DNA from: JAJDXW01 sp965202895
Lineage (GTDB): Bacteria; Pseudomonadota; Gammaproteobacteria; HK1
DNA: 64,000 bases
Direction: 5' to 3'
NCBI GenBank assembly: GCA_965202895.1
Contig: OZ241901.1
Location: forward strand, 4,402,001 to 4,466,000
Under the pieces are notes generated by a model. That model did no database searches. It saw only the letters and a program-made list of their open reading frames with translations, and was not told the origin of the DNA. The stretch's first letter is position 1; every line of letters starts with the position of its first letter. Positions 37,992-46,566 of this stretch are shown piece by piece. Both the position numbers and the translations under genes were made by a program.

Positions 37992-38770
37992 ACCCGGAGG
38001 CTCCTCGCCGCGAGGGCAGCGCGAGGGGCGGCGCGACACCCCCTCCCCGGCGCCGCGGCGGCGGGCCGCGAGAACGCGTGCGTGCGGCTCGATTCGTGGT
38101 CGGGCAGGGCCGAAGCCGCTCGCGGGAAGGGGTCCGGTCGCGGCGAACGGATCGGCGCCCGCCAGCCTCCTTTCCACCGCCGCTTCACGTTGCGGAATCG
38201 GTTCGCGCGGGTGAGCCCGCTCGGTCGAACGAGGGCGGCGAAGGTTCCGGGAACGGCGCTTCCTGGGATCGGCGCGTCCTGAGAACGCGGGCGTCTCGCC
38301 CGCATCGATCCGCGGCGGTCTTGCCGTCCCATTGGCCGGCGGGACACGAGCCTTCGGAGAACGCGCCGTTCCCAGGACGCGCCGTTCCCGGGAAGAGCGG
38401 CAGACATCGATCCCTGGCCGCGGATCGGCCCGTGTGAAAGGGCCCTGGCCTCCTTCCCACCGACCGCGTTCGCAGGCCTGCCCGCGACACTCTCGGGAGC
38501 ACGTCGCCTCGCCCGCGCCCGGCGCCGGACCCGGTCCATGCGGGCGAGACACGAGGGCTCCCGGGGGACTTGGCCCGAGGTCCCGCTTCGCCCCGGGGCG
38601 AAGCCGCGTGGGCGCCTCCACAGGGCAGGGGCGATCGATTCGAATGACACGGAATATTGTTGATTTCAATGGATAAAATTCATCTCGCAGAGGCACGCAC
38701 CAGGAAGTGGACGAAATTTCCGGGTTAAACTTCGCCTTGGACGATCGGTCCTGCCTCCCGCCGTGCTGCC
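37992..38770. other. Non-coding spacer between the PPTase gene and mfd
   Basis: About 780 bp. It holds MITE family 2 copy 2 (38175-38447) and, at 38640-38720, an A/T-rich stretch that is the best place for the mfd promoter, although no well-spaced -35/-10 pair is convincing. Long frames cross it on the minus strand but are Arg/Pro/Ala-rich, without domains. Confidence 0.5.
38175..38447. mobile_element. MITE family 2, copy 2 (273 bp)
   Basis: The left end reads ACCGCCGCTTCACGTTGC and the right end in reverse AGGGCCCTTTCACACGGG; each matches the family consensus at 14 of 18 positions. Flanks GCCTCCTTTC (38165-38174) and GCCTCCTTCC (38448-38457) agree at nine of ten positions. Its left interior resembles the copy at 43388 (GGTTCG.GCGGG.GA.CCC). 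It is more degraded than copies 1 and 3. Confidence 0.68.
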
Positions 38771-41700
38771 GTGCAACCACCGAGCCCGCTGCGGCCCCCG
38801 CTTCCGCGCCGCTCCGGCGACCGCATCCATTGGGAAGGGCTCCGGGGTTCGAGCCGATCGCTCGCCGTCGCTGCGGCGGCCCGGGCATTCCCCGGCCCGA
38901 CCCTCGTCGTCGCCCCCGACGCCGGGACCGCAGACGCCCTCCGCGCCGAGATCGCGTTCTTCGCGGGAAGCGGCGAGGCAGGGAAGCCGGCCGGCGTCTC
39001 CCCCGACGACGGCGCCGGCGGGGCGCTGCGAACCCCGGTCTCCCGGGCGGGCGGCGAATCGGCTCCCCCGCTTCTCCTTCCCGACTGGGAGACCCTCCCC
39101 TACGATGCCCTCTCCCCCCACCAGGACATCGTCTCGGAGCGCTTGGCCACCCTGCACGCGCTGCCCGAGGCGAGCGGCGGAACGCTCGTCGCCGCCGCCC
39201 CCACCCTCATGGGGCGGGTCGCCCCGCGGGGATTCGTGGACGGCAACACCCTGCGCCTGGCCACGGGCGATCGGCTGGACCTCGAAGCCGAGCGGCGGCG
39301 GCTCGATCTCGGGGGCTACCGCTGCGTGAGCCAGGTGATGGAGCGAGGTGAGTTCGCGGTCCGCGGCTCGCTGCTGGACCTGTTCCCGACCGGGGCCGAG
39401 CGGCCGTACCGCATCGATCTCTTCGACACGGAGGTCGATACGATCCGGCGGTTCGACCCCGAGTCACAGCGGTCGCTCGACCGGGTCGAGTCGATCCGGG
39501 TGCTTCCCGCCCGGGAGCTTCCGCTCGACCCGGAGGCCGTCGGCCGCTTCCGGACCGCGTGGCGGGTCCGCTTCGAGGGGAACCCGAACGCCTGTCCGGT
39601 CTACCGGGACGTGAGCGAGGGGTTCGCCCCGGCCGGCATCGAGTACTGGCTGCCGCTGTTCTTCGAGCGGACCGGCACGGTGTTCGACTACCTGCCCGAG
39701 TCCACCCTCGTCATCGAGCTGCCCGGGGTGCGTGAGCAGGCGGACGCATTCTGGAACGACACCACCGAGCGTTACGAGCAGAGGCGGCACGATGCCGAGC
39801 GCCCGGTGCTGGCTCCCCGCGAGATCTTCCTGTCCCCGGACGAGCTGGGGGGCGCCCTGGCCGCGTACCCCCGGGTGACGGTCCGGGAGGAGCCGGGCGC
39901 GGGCCTCGCGCCCGCGATCCAGGGGGTCCGGGGGGGCCAGGGAGAAGCGGACACGGACGCGCTCCCCGACGACCCCCCGGCGCCGAGCGCCCGCCCGCCC
40001 CGCCCGGACGACCCCGGCGGTCGGCGCTCCCCGCCGCCCCCGGCCGACCCTCGGGCCGGAGCGCGCGGCCGGGCCGGGTTCGGGACCGCGAACGCTCCGG
40101 CCCTCCCCGCCGACCCGCGCGCATCCGATCCGTTCGCCCTGTTCAAGCAGTTCCTCGAGCGGTTCCCGGGCCGGATCCTTCTCGTCGTCGAATCCCCGGG
40201 GCGGATGGAGACGCTGGTGGAGACCCTGCGGCGTCACCACCTGCATCCCCATCGGGTCGCCGGCTGGCTCGATTTCCTGGAGGACCCGGAGGAGCGGCGC
40301 TTCGGGATCGTCCTCTCCGAGGTGGAGAGCGGGACGGTCCTCGAAGACCCTCCCGTCGCACTCCTGCCCGAGGCCCTCCTCTTCGGCCGCCGGGCCGCCG
40401 CCCGGCGGCGGCGGATGCGCGCCCGCGACGCGGAGAGCGTGATCCGCGATCTCACCGAGCTCCAGCCCGGGGACCCGGTGGTGCACGAGCGGCACGGGGT
40501 CGGCCGCTACCGGGGTCTCGTCACCCTGACCGCGGCCGGTATCACCGGCGAGTTCCTGAACATCGAGTACGCCGACCGCGACCAGCTCTACGTGCCGGTC
40601 CTCTCCCTGCATCTCGTGTCGCGCTACGCCGGCGCCGAGCGCCCTCCCCTGCACAAGCTCGGGACCCAGCAGTGGCAGAAGGCGCGCAAGGCCGCCGCCG
40701 AGCGCGTGCGCGACGTGGCCGCGGAGCTCCTCGAGATCCAGGCCCGGCGCGCCGCGCGGACCGGAAACGAGATCGTGTTCGACGACGGCCAGTACGCCGC
40801 CTTCGCCGAGGGTTTCCCTTTCGAGGAGACCCCCGACCAGGCGGCCGCGATCGAAGCGACGCTCGACGATCTGCGAAGCGGCCGCCCGATGGACCGCCTC
40901 GTGTGCGGAGACGTGGGCTTCGGCAAGACCGAGGTCGCGATGCGGGCGGCGTTCGCGGCGGCCGTGGAGGGGTGGCAGGTAGCCCTGCTGGTTCCGACGA
41001 CCCTGCTCGCGCAGCAGCACTACCAGACGTTCACCGATCGCTTCGCGGAGTGGCCGCTCAGGATCGAGCAGCTTTCGCGGTTCCGGTCGCGGCGCCACCG
41101 CGAGGAGACCACCCGGGACCTCCGCACGGGACGGACCGACGTCGTCATCGGAACCCACCGCCTGCTGCAGGACGACGTGGGCTTCAAACGGCTCGGCCTG
41201 GTGATCGTCGACGAGGAGCACCGCTTCGGGGTGCGGCAGAAGGAGCGCCTCAAGGCCCTTCGAGCCGAGGTGGACGTGCTGACCCTGACCGCGACCCCGA
41301 TCCCGCGCACCCTGAACATGGCGCTCTCGTCGCTGCGCGACCTCTCGCTCATCGCCACCCCGCCCGAGCGCCGGCTGTCCATCCGCACCTTCGTCGGACA
41401 GTGGCGCCCCGAGGTCATCCGCGAATCGGTCCTGCGCGAGATCCGGCGCGGGGGCCAGGTCTACTTCGTGCACAATCGGGTGGAGGACATCGAGGAGATC
41501 GCGGACAAGGTGGAGGCCATCGTCCCGGAGGCCGGGATACGCGTGGCCCACGGGCAGATGCGCGAGCGCGACCTCGAGCAGGCGATGCTCGACTTCTACC
41601 ACCGCCGCTTCAACGTCCTCGTGTGCACCACGATCATCGAGTCCGGTATCGACGTGCCGACCGCGAACACCATCATCATCAATCGGGCCGACCGGTTCGG

Positions 41701-42475
41701 CCTCGCCCAGCTCCATCAGCTCCGCGGCCGGGTCGGCCGTTCGCACCAGCGGGCCTATGCCTATCTCTTCGCGCCGGACCGCCGATCGATGACCCCGGAC
41801 GCGGTGAAGCGCCTGGACGCGATCGAATCGCTGGACGACCTCGGGATCGGATTCAGCCTCGCCATGCACGATCTCGAGATCCGGGGGGCGGGCGAGCTCC
41901 TCGGCGAGGACCAGAGCGGCCAGATCGAGGCCATCGGCTACTCCCTGTACACCGAGATGCTGGAACGGGCGGTGGCCGACCTCCGCGCCGGACGGGACCC
42001 CGCGCTCGATCGCCCCCTGGACCACGGAACGGAGGTGGACCTGCACGTCCCCGCGCTCATTCCGGAGGACTACCTTCCCGACGTGCATGCCCGGCTCATC
42101 CTGTACAAGCGAATCGCGGGCGAACGGAGCGAGGACGGGCTGCGCGAGCTCGAGGTCGAGATGATCGATCGCTTCGGACCGCTTCCCCCGCAGGCGAAGA
42201 CGTTGCTCCGCATCACCGCCCGGAAGCTCAGGGCCGCACCCCTCGGCGTCCGCAAGATCGACCTCGGCGCCGGCGGCGGGCGGGTGGTGTTCGGCGAGAC
42301 CCCGGTCGTGGACCCCGCCCGGATCGTGACGTTGTTGCAGTCGCACCCGCGCCGCTTCGGTCTTGATGGAGAACACCGGATCCGCGTCCGGTGGGAGCTT
42401 CCCGACCTTGATGCGCGCCTCGACGCGATCGATCGCATCGTGGAGGCGCTCGGCGCTCCGCGAGAGGCCGCATGA
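38771..42475 (+). CDS. mfd: Transcription-repair coupling factor Mfd
   Basis: Mfd displaces RNA polymerase stalled at lesions and recruits UvrA. The 1234-residue protein has UvrB-like N-terminal domains (LLLPDWETLPYDALSPHQDI, RGSLLDLFPTGAERPYRIDL), the polymerase-interacting domain (LQPGDPVVHERHGVGRYRGL near residue 565), the RecG-like motor with Walker A GDVGFGKTE near 714 and DEEHRFGVRQKERLK near 813, and the C-terminal TRCF domain. An unusual Pro/Arg/Ala-rich insertion of about 75 residues lies near 377-453. The start is GTG 38771, giving the usual short N-terminus. Its stop overlaps the csiV-like start (ATGA). Confidence 0.96.
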   Translation: MQPPSPLRPPLPRRSGDRIHWEGLRGSSRSLAVAAAARAFPGPTLVVAPDAGTADALRAEIAFFAGSGEAGKPAGVSPDDGAGGALRTPVSRAGGESAPPLLLPDWETLPYDALSPHQDIVSERLATLHALPEASGGTLVAAAPTLMGRVAPRGFVDGNTLRLATGDRLDLEAERRRLDLGGYRCVSQVMERGEFAVRGSLLDLFPTGAERPYRIDLFDTEVDTIRRFDPESQRSLDRVESIRVLPARELPLDPEAVGRFRTAWRVRFEGNPNACPVYRDVSEGFAPAGIEYWLPLFFERTGTVFDYLPESTLVIELPGVREQADAFWNDTTERYEQRRHDAERPVLAPREIFLSPDELGGALAAYPRVTVREEPGAGLAPAIQGVRGGQGEADTDALPDDPPAPSARPPRPDDPGGRRSPPPPADPRAGARGRAGFGTANAPALPADPRASDPFALFKQFLERFPGRILLVVESPGRMETLVETLRRHHLHPHRVAGWLDFLEDPEERRFGIVLSEVESGTVLEDPPVALLPEALLFGRRAAARRRRMRARDAESVIRDLTELQPGDPVVHERHGVGRYRGLVTLTAAGITGEFLNIEYADRDQLYVPVLSLHLVSRYAGAERPPLHKLGTQQWQKARKAAAERVRDVAAELLEIQARRAARTGNEIVFDDGQYAAFAEGFPFEETPDQAAAIEATLDDLRSGRPMDRLVCGDVGFGKTEVAMRAAFAAAVEGWQVALLVPTTLLAQQHYQTFTDRFAEWPLRIEQLSRFRSRRHREETTRDLRTGRTDVVIGTHRLLQDDVGFKRLGLVIVDEEHRFGVRQKERLKALRAEVDVLTLTATPIPRTLNMALSSLRDLSLIATPPERRLSIRTFVGQWRPEVIRESVLREIRRGGQVYFVHNRVEDIEEIADKVEAIVPEAGIRVAHGQMRERDLEQAMLDFYHRRFNVLVCTTIIESGIDVPTANTIIINRADRFGLAQLHQLRGRVGRSHQRAYAYLFAPDRRSMTPDAVKRLDAIESLDDLGIGFSLAMHDLEIRGAGELLGEDQSGQIEAIGYSLYTEMLERAVADLRAGRDPALDRPLDHGTEVDLHVPALIPEDYLPDVHARLILYKRIAGERSEDGLRELEVEMIDRFGPLPPQAKTLLRITARKLRAAPLGVRKIDLGAGGGRVVFGETPVVDPARIVTLLQSHPRRFGLDGEHRIRVRWELPDLDARLDAIDRIVEALGAPREAA

Positions 42476-43320
42476 GGCGCCCGCGTATCCCCTTCGGCGC
42501 GGTCTTCGCCCTCGTGGCCGCCGGGCTCGCCGCCTTGGCCGCGAGCGCTCCCGCAAGGCCCGCGACCCCCTGGTACCAGGTGGAGGTGGTGATCTTCGCC
42601 CAGGGTGGGGAATCACCCTGGGACCGGGACGACTGGCGCGAGGAGGGACCGCCGCCCCTCCCGGAGAACACGGTCGAGCTGCTCCCGGGGCTCGCCCTCG
42701 TCGGCGAAGCGAAGGGCTCGAATCGCCGGCATGCGTTCCGCTCCCTGCCCGCATCGAAGCTCGAGCTGACCGCGGCGGCGGATCGGCTCGACCGGGCCGC
42801 CGACTACCGGGTGCTCCTGCACGTCGGGTGGCGGCAGCCGGGCTCTCGACGTGACGACGCCCCCGCCGTGCACCTCGACACCCTTCGGGGGCTCGCCCTG
42901 GATGATCGATTCACGGCCGCGCCCGGCGAGGCGGTCGACGGGACGATCCGTCTGTGGCGGCGCCGATTCCTCCATGTGGACACCAACCTCGCCTTTGGCG
43001 ACGTCGAGGCCTGGCGCGGGCGAAAGGATGCGGGCGCCGACGCGGAGCCCGGAAACGAGCGCCGCGAAGCCGCCCCGGCGGCCGGCGTCGCCTCGAACCC
43101 GGACGCGGGCGAAGGCGCGGTCGCGGGCGCCGCGGAGCTTGGCGCTCCCGGCCCCACGGGGCGGGAGGAGACGGAAGCAACGACGGAGCCGCGGCCCGCG
43201 GGCGGCGAGCCCCGGCGCGCGGCGCGGATCGCCCGCAGCCTTCGCGTTCGGGCCGGCAAGCTCCACTACATCGATCATCCTCTCTTCGGGGTGCTGCTCA
43301 AGGTCAGCCGCCTCCGCTGA
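42472..43320 (+). CDS. CsiV-family periplasmic protein
   Basis: CsiV proteins are peptidoglycan-associated periplasmic proteins found next to mfd in gammaproteobacteria. The 282-residue product has a signal peptide (FALVAAGLAALAASAPARPA), then the family start PWYQVEVVIFAQGGESPWDR. FRSLPASKLELTAAADRLDR and LLHVGWRQPGSRRD follow, and a C-terminal strand pair around KLHYIDHPLFGVLLKVSRLR. Between about 180 and 255 the sequence is low complexity. The ATG at 42472 overlaps the mfd stop, so it is translated with mfd. The neighbour and motif pattern make this assignment good, though the exact role here is untested. Confidence 0.85.
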   Translation: MRRPRIPFGAVFALVAAGLAALAASAPARPATPWYQVEVVIFAQGGESPWDRDDWREEGPPPLPENTVELLPGLALVGEAKGSNRRHAFRSLPASKLELTAAADRLDRAADYRVLLHVGWRQPGSRRDDAPAVHLDTLRGLALDDRFTAAPGEAVDGTIRLWRRRFLHVDTNLAFGDVEAWRGRKDAGADAEPGNERREAAPAAGVASNPDAGEGAVAGAAELGAPGPTGREETEATTEPRPAGGEPRRAARIARSLRVRAGKLHYIDHPLFGVLLKVSRLR

Positions 43321-43387
43321 CCGGACGATTCACGATCTCTCGGAGGGATGGGCCGCTTCGGGAAACAGCCCTCGGCACACCCTCACA

Positions 43388-43520
43388 CAGGGCCTCTTCA
43401 CGCTGCGGAGTTGGTTCGTGCGGGGGAACCCCCGGTTCGGTCGAATCGGAGCGTCCGTTCCCATGAAGAGCGATGGGCATCGACGTCCGGCCGCGATTCC
43501 GGCAGCGTGAAACAGCCCTG
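43388..43520. mobile_element. MITE family 2, copy 3 (133 bp) with exact 10 bp target duplication
   Basis: Ends are CAGGGCCTCTTCACGCTGC (left) and CAGGGCTGTTTCACGCTGC (right, reverse). CACCCTCACA occurs exactly at 43378-43387 and 43521-43530. The interior has no coding capacity. It lies in the 292 bp spacer between the csiV-like and Uma2 genes. Confidence 0.87.
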
Positions 43521-43612
43521 CACCCTCACATCTCCCCGATGCTGCGGATTGGCCCGGCCCTCGCCGGAACCTCCGGGTTGCGACGGGGGGGAGGGGCGGC
43601 TACAGTCCCGTC

Positions 43613-44638
43613 ATGGCCGGCACGGAAGCATCGGTAGACACCAGGCGCGGGCGCAGGGGTGCGGGGGCGAACGAGCCGGCGGCTCGGCCCGCCCGGCTTC
43701 GGCGGCATTCGCTGTCCGACTTGGCGTTCGTCGGCTGTGACCGCATCCCCATGACCCTCGCGGAGTACCGCCGCGCCGATCGCCCGCTCGAGCTGTGGGA
43801 CGCCGCGAGCCGCACCGCCTGGATGCTGCGCGACGGGCCGACCATGGAGCACGAGCGGCCGTCGCAGACGCTGGGGGAGATGGCCGCCCTCATCGCCGCC
43901 GCACGCGGCTCCCCCATCAGGTGTTTCGGCAACATGGGCCTGGTGCGGCGCTACGAGGCCGGGGCGAGGCGGCTCGTCCTGCACCCGGACCAGAGCGTGT
44001 ACCTGCACCCCTCGCAGGTCGATCAGGAGATCGAAGACCCGCTCCTGGTCGTGGGGCGCACCTTTCCGGACGTGGTCCTCGAAGTGGATCACACCACGGA
44101 CGTGCGTCCGGGCAAGCTCCCGCTGTACGAGTCGTGGGGGGTGCCGGAGCTCTGGGTGGACGTGCCGGACCGGGCCTCACGCAGCCGCCCGGCGAGCCTC
44201 GTCCCGGGGCTGACGATCCGTCTGCTGGTGGATGGCGCGTACCGTGTCTCGCCGGTGAGCCGGGCGTTCCCCGGCTGGCGGGCGGCGGACGTCCACGAGT
44301 CGATGAACGAGCTCGTGCCTTCCGAGCGGACCAATGCGACCCTCGAACGTCTGGGCCGGCGCCTGGGCGCGCGCTCGGGCACCGGCCCGGACGACCATCC
44401 GTTCCTGCGCTCCCTGCGCAGCGAGAGCCGGATGGAGGGCCGCGCCGAGGGTTTGGCGGAAGGCCATGCCGCAGGCCGGGCGAAGACGGTTCGCCAGATC
44501 CTGTTGTCGCGCGGCATCGAGGTCTCCGCGGGATTTCCGTCCGACGCGCCCGGCTTCGCCGGATCGTCGGAAGCCGAAGCGGTCGCCGCGGCCCTCGCCT
44601 GTGACGGCGAAACGGACTTCCGCCTTCGCATTCGCTGA
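43613..44638 (+). CDS. Uma2-family (DUF820) PD-(D/E)XK nuclease-like protein
   Basis: The 341-residue protein has the Uma2 core: IPMTLAEYRRADRPLELWDA, ASRTAWMLRDGPTMEH, and the nuclease-like site FPDVVLEVDHTTDVRPGKLP followed by LYESWGVPELWVDVPDRAS, matching PD...E.K...Y...GV.E.W. The helical tail has RMEGRAEGLAEGHAAGRAKT, a common Uma2 tail. Uma2 proteins are abundant in some bacteria, with unclear biological roles, and are often treated as accessory genes. The ATG at 43613 (MAGTEASVDTRRGRRG) is adjacent to a MITE. No partner gene is evident. Confidence 0.88.
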   Translation: MAGTEASVDTRRGRRGAGANEPAARPARLRRHSLSDLAFVGCDRIPMTLAEYRRADRPLELWDAASRTAWMLRDGPTMEHERPSQTLGEMAALIAAARGSPIRCFGNMGLVRRYEAGARRLVLHPDQSVYLHPSQVDQEIEDPLLVVGRTFPDVVLEVDHTTDVRPGKLPLYESWGVPELWVDVPDRASRSRPASLVPGLTIRLLVDGAYRVSPVSRAFPGWRAADVHESMNELVPSERTNATLERLGRRLGARSGTGPDDHPFLRSLRSESRMEGRAEGLAEGHAAGRAKTVRQILLSRGIEVSAGFPSDAPGFAGSSEAEAVAAALACDGETDFRLRIR

Positions 44639-44893
44639 GCCTTTCGGCCCGTATCTGCGAAAAGCCACGGCATGTCCAAGCCGGCCGGCACGCTCACTCC
44701 CGGCAACGCACCGCGGCGGCTCAGTGAAGCCGTGCGCCGCTTCATCCGGCCGTCGCGGCCCGGCTCGGTGCGGTTGAACGCGAGGTAGAACGAACCGCCT
44801 TCGACTTCCGGCGGTGGGAATACTGCCGGCCGGCCACCGGCGGCGTGCCCGCCTGCCCGTGCCTTCCCGCCCTGCCCCGCGGCGGGATACGGG
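44639..44893. other. Spacer between convergent Uma2 and MTIP genes
   Basis: About 255 bp with no recognisable gene, RNA or clean terminator hairpin. The moderate GC level near 44640-44680 suggests transcripts end here, but no stem-loop stands out. Confidence 0.4.
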
Positions 44894-45634
44894 TCAGTCC
44901 GGATCCAGCGCGAGGGCGGCGGCGACGATCCGCCGAACCTTCCGCATCCCCCCCTCGAGGTTCTCGTAGACCTCCTCCATCGTGATCTCCGCCGGCCCCC
45001 GGCCGGCCGCCGCGTTGGAGACGACGGCGCAGGCGGCGTACTCCATCCCGAGCTCGCGCGCGAGGGCCGCCTCCGGCATCGCGGTCATCCCCACCACCGT
45101 GCAGCCGTCGCGCTCCATCCGGTCGATCTCCGCCGCGGTCTCGAAGCGCGGCCCCTCGGTCACGCCGTAGGTCCCGCCGTCGTGCACCGCGACCCCCGCG
45201 GCCGATGCCCCGCGGAGCAGCCGGTCCCGCAGCGCGGGCGTATAGGGATGGGTCAGATCGACGTGCACGACCCGGCCTTCCTCGAAGAACGTGCGGTCGC
45301 GCGAGACCGTGTAGTCGATGATCTGGTCGGGAACGACGACCGTGCCCGGCCCGAGCCCGGGCTCGATCCCGCCCACCGCCGCCACCGCGCAGATCCGCTC
45401 GACCCCGGCGTCGCGGAGCGCCCGGAGGTTGGCCCGGTAGTTGATGCGATGCGGAGCGATGTCGTGCCCCGGGCCGTGGCGGGAGAGGAACACCACCTCC
45501 CGCCCCCCGATCTCGCCGAACACGAGCGGTGCGGAAGGCTCCCCGAAGACGGTCGTCGCCCGCCGCTCGCCGGTGACCGCGAGTCCCGGCCAGGACTCCA
45601 GGCCACTCCCCCCGATGACCGCCTCGGAAGGCAT
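44894..45634 (-). CDS. S-methyl-5'-thioinosine phosphorylase
   Basis: The enzyme splits methylthioinosine into hypoxanthine and methylthioribose phosphate in sulfur salvage. The 246-residue protein has AVIGGSGLESWPGLAVTG, FLSRHGPGHDIAPHRINYRA, VVPDQIIDYTVSRDRTFFEE, YGVTEGPRFETAAEIDRMER and TVVGMTAMPEAALARELGME, which place it in the MTAP/PNP family. Near residue 206 it has SNAAAG rather than the TDYD-type aspartates used for adenine, matching 6-oxopurine use as in the known Pseudomonas enzyme near mfd. The ATG at 45634 overlaps the stop of the DUF815 gene (ATGA). Methylthioadenosine use cannot be excluded. Confidence 0.9.
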   Translation of the reverse strand: MPSEAVIGGSGLESWPGLAVTGERRATTVFGEPSAPLVFGEIGGREVVFLSRHGPGHDIAPHRINYRANLRALRDAGVERICAVAAVGGIEPGLGPGTVVVPDQIIDYTVSRDRTFFEEGRVVHVDLTHPYTPALRDRLLRGASAAGVAVHDGGTYGVTEGPRFETAAEIDRMERDGCTVVGMTAMPEAALARELGMEYAACAVVSNAAAGRGPAEITMEEVYENLEGGMRKVRRIVAAALALDPD

Positions 45635-46551
45635 CAGCCGGGTTCGCCGATCCCCTTGCGGCCCACCCAGTCCCGGGCGAACTGGCAGGCGCTGCGTCCG
45701 CTGCGCGACCCCCGGTCGAGCGCCCATTGCAGCGCCTGCGCACGCACCCGCTCCCATTCGGCTTCGGCCGCCCCCGGTTCCGCTCCCTCCTCCCCCGCGC
45801 CGCCGAGCGCGGTCACCCAATGGCGGACGATCGCGAGGTAGTCCTCCTGGTTGAACGGATGGAACGAGAGCCGGAGCCCGAAGCGCTCGCTCAGGGAGAT
45901 CTTCTCCTCGACCGCCTCGGACGGGTGGACCTCCGCCCCGACGTAGCGGGCGTCGAGGTTGTCGCGCATGTATTCCGGCATGAGGTGCCGTCGATTCGAG
46001 GTCGCGTAGAGAAGCACGTTGTCCGGCGCCGCGCTGACGGATCCGTCCAAGATCGCCTTCAACGCCGTGTACCCCGGCTCATTGGCCTCGAAGGAGAGAT
46101 CGTCGCAGAACAGGACGAACCGCTCGGGCCGCGATTCCAGCGGCTCCACGAGGTCCGGGAGGGAGATGAGATCCTGCTTGTCGACTTCGACCAGGCGCAG
46201 GCCCTGCGCCTGGTACTCGTTCAGCAGCGCCTTGACGAGCGACGACTTGCCCGTGCCCCGGGAACCGGAGAGCAGAACGTTGTTCGCGGAACGCCCATGG
46301 ACGAACTGGCGGGTGTTGCGATCGATGGCCTTCTTCTGCCGATCGATCCCGTACAGATCGGCGAGGGAGATGCGGTGCGGGGGACGCACCGGCTGGAAAC
46401 GTCCGCCGGCGAGGGTGGCTCGCCAACGGAACGCCGCCGCGGATCCGAGGTCCGTGGGAGGAGGCGGAGGCGGCAGCAATGCCTCGGCGCGTTCCGCGAG
46501 CGCCTCCAGGCGCCCGATCAGACGATCGAGCGAGGCAGGGTCGATGGCCAC
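45634..46551 (-). CDS. DUF815 family ATPase
   Basis: The 305-residue AAA-like ATPase contains LYGIDRQKKAIDRNTRQFVH, Walker A LLSGSRGTGKSSLVKALLN near residue 100, Walker B RFVLFCDDLSFEAN, YTALKAILDGSVSAAPDNVL, and LLYATSNRRHLMPEYMRDN, all features of DUF815. Its C-terminal part has RFGLRLSFHPFNQEDYLAIV and a long helical end. The family function is unknown; it is widespread in proteobacteria. It sits between mlaA (16 bp upstream) and the MTIP gene (ATGA overlap), forming a three-gene minus-strand unit. Confidence 0.93.
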   Translation of the reverse strand: MAIDPASLDRLIGRLEALAERAEALLPPPPPPTDLGSAAAFRWRATLAGGRFQPVRPPHRISLADLYGIDRQKKAIDRNTRQFVHGRSANNVLLSGSRGTGKSSLVKALLNEYQAQGLRLVEVDKQDLISLPDLVEPLESRPERFVLFCDDLSFEANEPGYTALKAILDGSVSAAPDNVLLYATSNRRHLMPEYMRDNLDARYVGAEVHPSEAVEEKISLSERFGLRLSFHPFNQEDYLAIVRHWVTALGGAGEEGAEPGAAEAEWERVRAQALQWALDRGSRSGRSACQFARDWVGRKGIGEPG

Positions 46552-46566
46552 CGGACGCCTCCGCGT

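Noticed and set aside
38640..38720. Sigma-70 promoter for mfd (TTGTTG / TAAAAT)
   Set aside because: Spacing between the candidate hexamers is about 11 bp, too short; left as an A/T-rich region only.
37152..38888. Minus-strand frame of about 580 codons across the PPTase gene and spacer
   Set aside because: Arg/Pro/Gly-rich low complexity, overlaps a well-supported gene and two MITE ends.
39464..42754. Very long minus-strand open frame (over 1000 codons) opposite mfd
   Set aside because: It mirrors the mfd codons and has no domain; high GC makes stop codons rare on the opposite strand.
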